The notes beneath the pieces were generated by a model, which did no database searches, was not told the origin of the DNA, and worked only from the letters and a program-made list of their open reading frames with translations. From Actinomycetes bacterium (GTDB taxonomy: Bacteria > Actinomycetota > Aquicultoria > CAJVYJ01 > JAUVQD01), in contig JAUVQD010000050.1 in assembly GCA_030598355.1 (NCBI GenBank), positions 1-8,189 on the forward strand: 8,189 nt of DNA, in the 5' to 3' direction. The translations under genes were made by a program, and so were the position numbers. This document shows positions 4,639-8,189 of the stretch, piece after piece; within the stretch, counting starts at the first letter, position 1; each line of letters opens with the position of its first letter.

Positions 4639-6295
4639 TATGTTGCGTTTTATTATTGGGGGACACATCAAAGAATACAAGTCAAACAGAGCAGTTTCTC
4701 TAAATAGTCTTTTAAGAACATTCCTATTCTCATTAGTTGCTATCCTCCTGTTAGTTTCACTTTCTGCCTGCGCTGAAAAGAGCGCCAGTAAGGCAAAACA
4801 GGGCGGTACGTTCAACTATTTTCTTGGGGAGCCGGTGGCAATAGACCCGGCTTTCGCGCAAGAAAGTGAGGGCCTACAGGTCACAAAAGAGCTTTTTGAT
4901 GGACTAGTTGACTACGATCCGGAAACTTTAGAACTGGAGCCCGCGGTGGCCCGCAAGTGGGAGTCAAATTCAAAAGGTGACACATGGACTTTTTGGTTGC
5001 GCCGAGGTGTTAAGTTTCACAATGGCCGGGAAGTTACGGCGGCAGATTTTGTTTACGCTTGGGACCGAGTGGCTGCTAAAAAAACTGGTTCAGAAGCTGC
5101 CTACCATTTGGCTCCGATAAAAGGCTTCGATAAAGTGCAGAAAGGGCAGCGCTCTCATCTTGTCGGAGTTAGCGCGCCATCCAAATATGTTCTGAAAGTA
5201 AAACTCAATTACCCTTTTGCTGATTTTCCGACGATCCTCGGTCACCCGGTTTTTTCTCCCGTGCCTAAAGAAGCAGTGAAAGCCCGGGGACGTGAGTTTG
5301 CGGAGCGGCCCGTCGGCAACGGACCGTTTGCAATAGATGGTGCTTGGGAGCATAGAAAAGGCATAACCTTAAAGAGGTTCAAAAAGTATTATGGCGCGAA
5401 AAACTATGTCGACGCGGTGAATTTTAAGATTATCGATAATGATCAAACCGGTTTTTTGGAATTCCAGGGCGGCGGACTCGACTATTCTCCTATTCCTAGT
5501 GGGCAGATCAAAGCGACAGTTAAACAGTTTGGCCCAAATGCCATTGTTGGCGAGCCGCAACTGGGTTTGCAGTTCTATGCTTTCAATTTAAGAAAACCCC
5601 TGTTTAGAAAAAACGTCAAACTACGTCAGGCGATAAACAACGCTGTAGATCGCACCGCTATCGTAGAAAATGTTTATGAGAACGCGTATTTAGTCGCCGG
5701 CGGGATTGTTCCGCCCGCTGTTGAAGGCTACGGGAAACCGGCGCGTGAATACACGCTTTCATCTTCGAGAGCCAAACGATTACTTAAAGAGGCTGGTTAT
5801 CCAGGCGGTCGCGGGCTACCGACGATCAAGTTGATCTATCCTACCGGGCGCGGTTATGAGGGTCCGGCTCAAATCTTTCAACAGAACTTGAAAGATATCG
5901 GGATCAAAGTCGATCTGGAAGGTTTAGAGTTCGGCGCGTTTCTAAAAGCGTTGCGCGCTGGAAAAATGTCGATGTTCGCGGCCGGATGGCAAGCTGACTA
6001 CCCTAGTCCCGACGCGTTCTTATATCAATTGTTTTATTCAAAGAGCGGTGACAATTTAATTGGATTTTCCGACAAGGAAGTAGATCGTCTGCTTATAAAA
6101 GCCCGCAGTGCCGTCGGGGCTGTCCAAAGACGCAGATTGTATCAGAAAGCTGAGAACCAGATACTAAAAGAAGCGCCGATAGTGCCTTATGCCTACTATG
6201 GAACGAGCGTTGTTTACGCCAAGAGGGTCAAAGGTTTCAGAAGAACGGCGCTTGATAATACGCCTCTAGATCGTGTCTGGATCTCCAAAGATTAG
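4616..6295 (+). CDS. Peptide/oligopeptide ABC transporter substrate-binding lipoprotein (SBP family 5)
   Basis: This is an extracytoplasmic solute receptor that delivers a ligand, usually a di- or oligopeptide, to the permeases encoded just downstream. The 559-residue frame carries a lipoprotein signal: a basic region, a hydrophobic core around residues 36-50 and the lipobox LSAC with Cys52 as the lipidation site, leaving a mature protein of about 508 residues. Family-5 hallmarks follow: DPAFAQESEG, VARKWESNSKGDTWTFWLRRGVKF split across the early lobe, VTAADFVYAWDRV, and AKRLLKEAGYPGG in the C-terminal half. The WQADYPSPDAF stretch is also typical. The ligand cannot be predicted. The start is uncertain: from ATG 4616 the pre-hydrophobic region is about 35 residues, far longer than usual. 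ATG 4640 and TTG 4643 are alternatives, and a Shine-Dalgarno-like run at 4658-4663 points to a start near 4667, where only ATC is in frame. A dedicated promoter may lie at 4609-4638. Confidence 0.92.
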   Translation: MPYFTSNIMLRFIIGGHIKEYKSNRAVSLNSLLRTFLFSLVAILLLVSLSACAEKSASKAKQGGTFNYFLGEPVAIDPAFAQESEGLQVTKELFDGLVDYDPETLELEPAVARKWESNSKGDTWTFWLRRGVKFHNGREVTAADFVYAWDRVAAKKTGSEAAYHLAPIKGFDKVQKGQRSHLVGVSAPSKYVLKVKLNYPFADFPTILGHPVFSPVPKEAVKARGREFAERPVGNGPFAIDGAWEHRKGITLKRFKKYYGAKNYVDAVNFKIIDNDQTGFLEFQGGGLDYSPIPSGQIKATVKQFGPNAIVGEPQLGLQFYAFNLRKPLFRKNVKLRQAINNAVDRTAIVENVYENAYLVAGGIVPPAVEGYGKPAREYTLSSSRAKRLLKEAGYPGGRGLPTIKLIYPTGRGYEGPAQIFQQNLKDIGIKVDLEGLEFGAFLKALRAGKMSMFAAGWQADYPSPDAFLYQLFYSKSGDNLIGFSDKEVDRLLIKARSAVGAVQRRRLYQKAENQILKEAPIVPYAYYGTSVVYAKRVKGFRRTALDNTPLDRVWISKD

Positions 6296-6311
6296 GTCCT
6301 ACCTGCTTAGA

Positions 6312-6344
6312 ATGTAACTATGTAACTGGTTAGCTTAACTGATT
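6312..6344 (+). repeat. Short direct repeats before the permease genes
   Basis: The 60-bp gap between the binding protein and the first permease contains a perfect tandem of ATGTAACT (6312-6319 and 6320-6327). An overlapping pair TAACTGGTT (6323-6331) and TAACTGATT (6336-6344) is offset by 13 bp, so TAACT occurs three times. The repeats sit directly upstream of the Shine-Dalgarno site at 6345-6349. They could be a protein-binding site or chance; there is no hairpin of terminator strength. Confidence 0.35.
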
Positions 6345-6355
6345 GGGAGTCTTAA

Positions 6356-7315
6356 TTGCTTGCCTTTGCGGTCAGACGTATTCTGTGGGTCGCGCCCATA
6401 CTAATCGGTGTCACGCTTATCCTGTTTCTTTTGCTCCACGTGCTCCCTGGTGACCCGGCCAGGATCTTAGCTGGTTATCGCCAACCCAGTGATCAAGCTA
6501 TGATAAACATCAAAGAAAAACTCAATACCGAGGCGCCCCTGTATACGCAATACAAAGACTACCTGATTTCTTTGGGGCGCGGCGACTTAGGCACCTCATT
6601 TAGAAATCAGAGGCCGGTATCATCTATTATTGCTGAGTCGCTACCCAATTCTCTAGCTCTAGCTTCGTTTGCGCTTTTCCTAGATTTGCTTATAGGCATA
6701 TCGGCGGGGGCCTGGGCGGCTATCAGGCGGGATTCTCTTTTTGATAGGATGTCGATGGTGTCAGCTGCTGTGCTCATTGCCATGCCTGTTTTTCTTCTCG
6801 GTCTTCTGCTCCAATTGGTCTTCGGGGTAAGGCTCCGGTGGTTGCCAGTCTCCGGTCTAGGCGACGGGGGTCTCAACTTCTATATTTTACCTTCTTTAGT
6901 TTTGGCGCTCGTCGCGGCGGCATATCTGGCCCGTGTTACGAGAAGCAGTTTGATCGATGTGTTATCGAGTGATTATGTGCAAGCCGCTCGCGCTAACGGT
7001 CTCTCCAGCAATAGAGTTCTTTTTGTGCATGCTCTCAAGAATGCCCTACCGCCGATTGTGACCGTTGCCGGTCTTCATTTCGGTTTTCTCATCGGCAGCG
7101 CTGTCGCTACGGAAGTGGTTTTCAACTGGCCCGGTCTGGGCCACCGGCTTTTTCTGGCCGTCCTTGAGCGGGATAGACCGCTTATTATCGGAGCGGCGCT
7201 TGTCTTGTCCGCAATATTTATTTTTGTCAATCTTCTGGTTGATATTCTTAACGCCTGGTTGAACCCGAAGGCTCGGGTCGACGGAAAGCAGGAAGGATTG
7301 GAGGCCAAGGTGTGA
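6356..7315 (+). CDS. Peptide-type ABC transporter permease (DppB/OppB family)
   Basis: The 319-residue inner-membrane protein forms one half of the translocation channel of the importer. Its N-terminus (FAVRRILWVAPILIGV), VLPGDPARILAG and LPVSGLGDGG near the middle are DppB hallmarks, and several hydrophobic helices fit the usual six-span topology. The cytoplasmic loop that docks on the ATPase is visible around residues 205-224 (DYVQAARANGLSSNRVLFVH), followed by KNALPP. EVVFNWPGLGHR near the C-terminus is also characteristic. The TTG start at 6356 is preceded by GGGAG (6345-6349) with a 6-nt spacer. The gene overlaps the next permease by 4 bp, indicating translational coupling. Length is normal. 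Confidence 0.94.
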   Translation: MLAFAVRRILWVAPILIGVTLILFLLLHVLPGDPARILAGYRQPSDQAMINIKEKLNTEAPLYTQYKDYLISLGRGDLGTSFRNQRPVSSIIAESLPNSLALASFALFLDLLIGISAGAWAAIRRDSLFDRMSMVSAAVLIAMPVFLLGLLLQLVFGVRLRWLPVSGLGDGGLNFYILPSLVLALVAAAYLARVTRSSLIDVLSSDYVQAARANGLSSNRVLFVHALKNALPPIVTVAGLHFGFLIGSAVATEVVFNWPGLGHRLFLAVLERDRPLIIGAALVLSAIFIFVNLLVDILNAWLNPKARVDGKQEGLEAKV

Positions 7316-8106
7316 ATAAAGCGCGCGTTGGTTTGGTAATTATTTCCATACTGATTTTGCTTACTCTAGCGGCGGGGTTCTTAAGCCCATATGACCCGAT
7401 CAGGCAAGATAGGGAGAGTGTTCTTAAGTCCCCGAGCTTGCGCCATCCGCTGGGAACAGATTCACTGGGTCGCGATATGTTGGCACGTCTCCTTTATGGT
7501 GCCAGAACTTCGCTGACGATCGCCCTCGGCGCTGTAATATTTATGGTAGTAATAGGTCTCCCGATAGGTGTCATCGCCGGTTATTTCGGGGGAATAGTCG
7601 ACTCCGTGCTGATGCGAACTGCCGATGTCTTTCTGGCCTTCCCCTTTGTCTTAGGAGCGATAGCGGTTATGACGGTGATCGGCCCCGGAGCCCGTAATGT
7701 ATTTGTGGTTTTGGCTATTTTCGGCTGGCCCCAGATAGCTCGAATAACAAGGGCTCAAGTTAAAAATGAGGTCTCCAAAGACTATATTGCGGCCACCAAA
7801 GTTGTTGGCGGGTCGGCTTGGTATATTTTATGGAGACACTTGCTGCCGAATACTCTGGGCCCGGTAGCGGTCTACAGCTTGATGGGCGTAGGGAGCGTTA
7901 TTCTAACTGAAGCTACTTTGAGTTTTCTCGGCATTGGTGTTCAGCTTCCCTATCCCGCGTGGGGCTCCATGTTGGCCGATGCGGTTGGACGTGTGACCGT
8001 TGCGCCATGGTTGATTTATGGTCCGGGCGCGGCGGTGGTCTTGACTTGTTTGGGTTTTAATATTTTAGGCGAGGCGTTGCATGAAGCACTTGAGATCAAA
8101 ATATAG
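7312..8106 (+). CDS. Peptide-type ABC transporter permease (DppC/OppC family)
   Basis: The 264-residue inner-membrane protein is the second channel half. The N-terminal helix is followed by the short OppC_N-type segment (LSPYDPIRQD) and the hallmark HPLGTDSLGRDMLARLLYG, with RTSL just after it. The ATPase-docking loop lies around residues 156-175 (DYIAATKVVGGSAWYILWRH), followed by LLPNTLGP. EATLSFLGIG and PYPAWGSML are typical of DppC. It is somewhat shorter than the E. coli protein, mainly at the N-terminus, which is common. The GTG start at 7312 lies in the GTGA overlap with the upstream stop codon, and GGAGG (7300-7304) lies 7 nt upstream. The ATPase gene begins 12 bp after its stop. Confidence 0.94.
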   Translation: MNKARVGLVIISILILLTLAAGFLSPYDPIRQDRESVLKSPSLRHPLGTDSLGRDMLARLLYGARTSLTIALGAVIFMVVIGLPIGVIAGYFGGIVDSVLMRTADVFLAFPFVLGAIAVMTVIGPGARNVFVVLAIFGWPQIARITRAQVKNEVSKDYIAATKVVGGSAWYILWRHLLPNTLGPVAVYSLMGVGSVILTEATLSFLGIGVQLPYPAWGSMLADAVGRVTVAPWLIYGPGAAVVLTCLGFNILGEALHEALEIKI

Positions 8107-8118
8107 GAGTTTTTAAGA

Positions 8119-8189
8119 ATGTCACTACTCCGTCTTGAATCAGTTACGCTTTACGTCCCGGGGGCGGGTGGCGACCCGATCGTGAGCGA
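8119..8189 (+). CDS. N-terminus of an ABC transporter ATP-binding protein (partial)
   Basis: An ATG at 8119 is preceded by AGGAG (8105-8109), which overlaps the stop codon of the upstream permease, with a 9-nt spacer. The 23 visible codons encode MSLLRLESVTLYVPGAG and GDPIVS, consistent with the first beta-strands of an ABC ATPase before the Walker A motif, which lies beyond the window. Position directly after a DppB/DppC pair makes a DppD/OppD-type ATPase very likely, but no catalytic motif is visible. Confidence 0.75.
   Translation, partial: MSLLRLESVTLYVPGAGGDPIVS

Overview
The window looks like chromosomal DNA of an anaerobic bacterium. The best lineage clue is SecG: its segment ending in IEKNLDRIT closely resembles the VEKNLDRLT segment I recall from mycobacterial SecG, which points to Actinomycetota. 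Base composition is balanced rather than GC-rich, and an NfnAB-type electron-bifurcating transhydrogenase is present. Together these suggest a deep-branching anaerobic actinobacterial lineage rather than a classical aerobic one. This assignment is an inference from a few proteins.

Layout. Positions 1-145 (minus strand) hold the N-terminus of a membrane protein running off the left edge. The divergent intergenic region (146-331) carries a promoter for each direction. Between them lies a 59-bp imperfect palindrome (196-254) that resembles a REP/MITE-like element. Rightward follow nfnA and nfnB (NADH-dependent reduced ferredoxin:NADP+ oxidoreductase), then gpmI (cofactor-independent phosphoglycerate mutase) and secG (Sec translocase subunit). 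After these comes a peptide-type ABC transporter cluster: lipoprotein binding protein, two permeases, and the first codons of an ATPase cut by the right edge.

All complete genes are on the plus strand. The nfnA-nfnB gap is 30 bp, and the two permeases overlap by 4 bp (GTGA), so these pairs are translated together. gpmI and secG lack Shine-Dalgarno sites. Each instead has an extended -10 box ending exactly 7 nt before its ATG, the arrangement expected for leaderless mRNAs. The divergent left-edge gene has a similar arrangement (8 nt). The nfn and transporter permease genes instead have clear Shine-Dalgarno sites.

Functionally, NfnAB would balance NADH, reduced ferredoxin and NADPH pools, GpmI belongs to lower glycolysis/gluconeogenesis, and the ABC system imports peptides or a similar small solute. 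I see no previously undescribed enzyme system. The most notable signals are non-coding: the palindromic element, the leaderless promoters, and a binding-protein gene whose annotated start looks wrong and whose likely start codon may be non-canonical. No rRNA, tRNA, CRISPR array, transposase or convincing intrinsic terminator was found.
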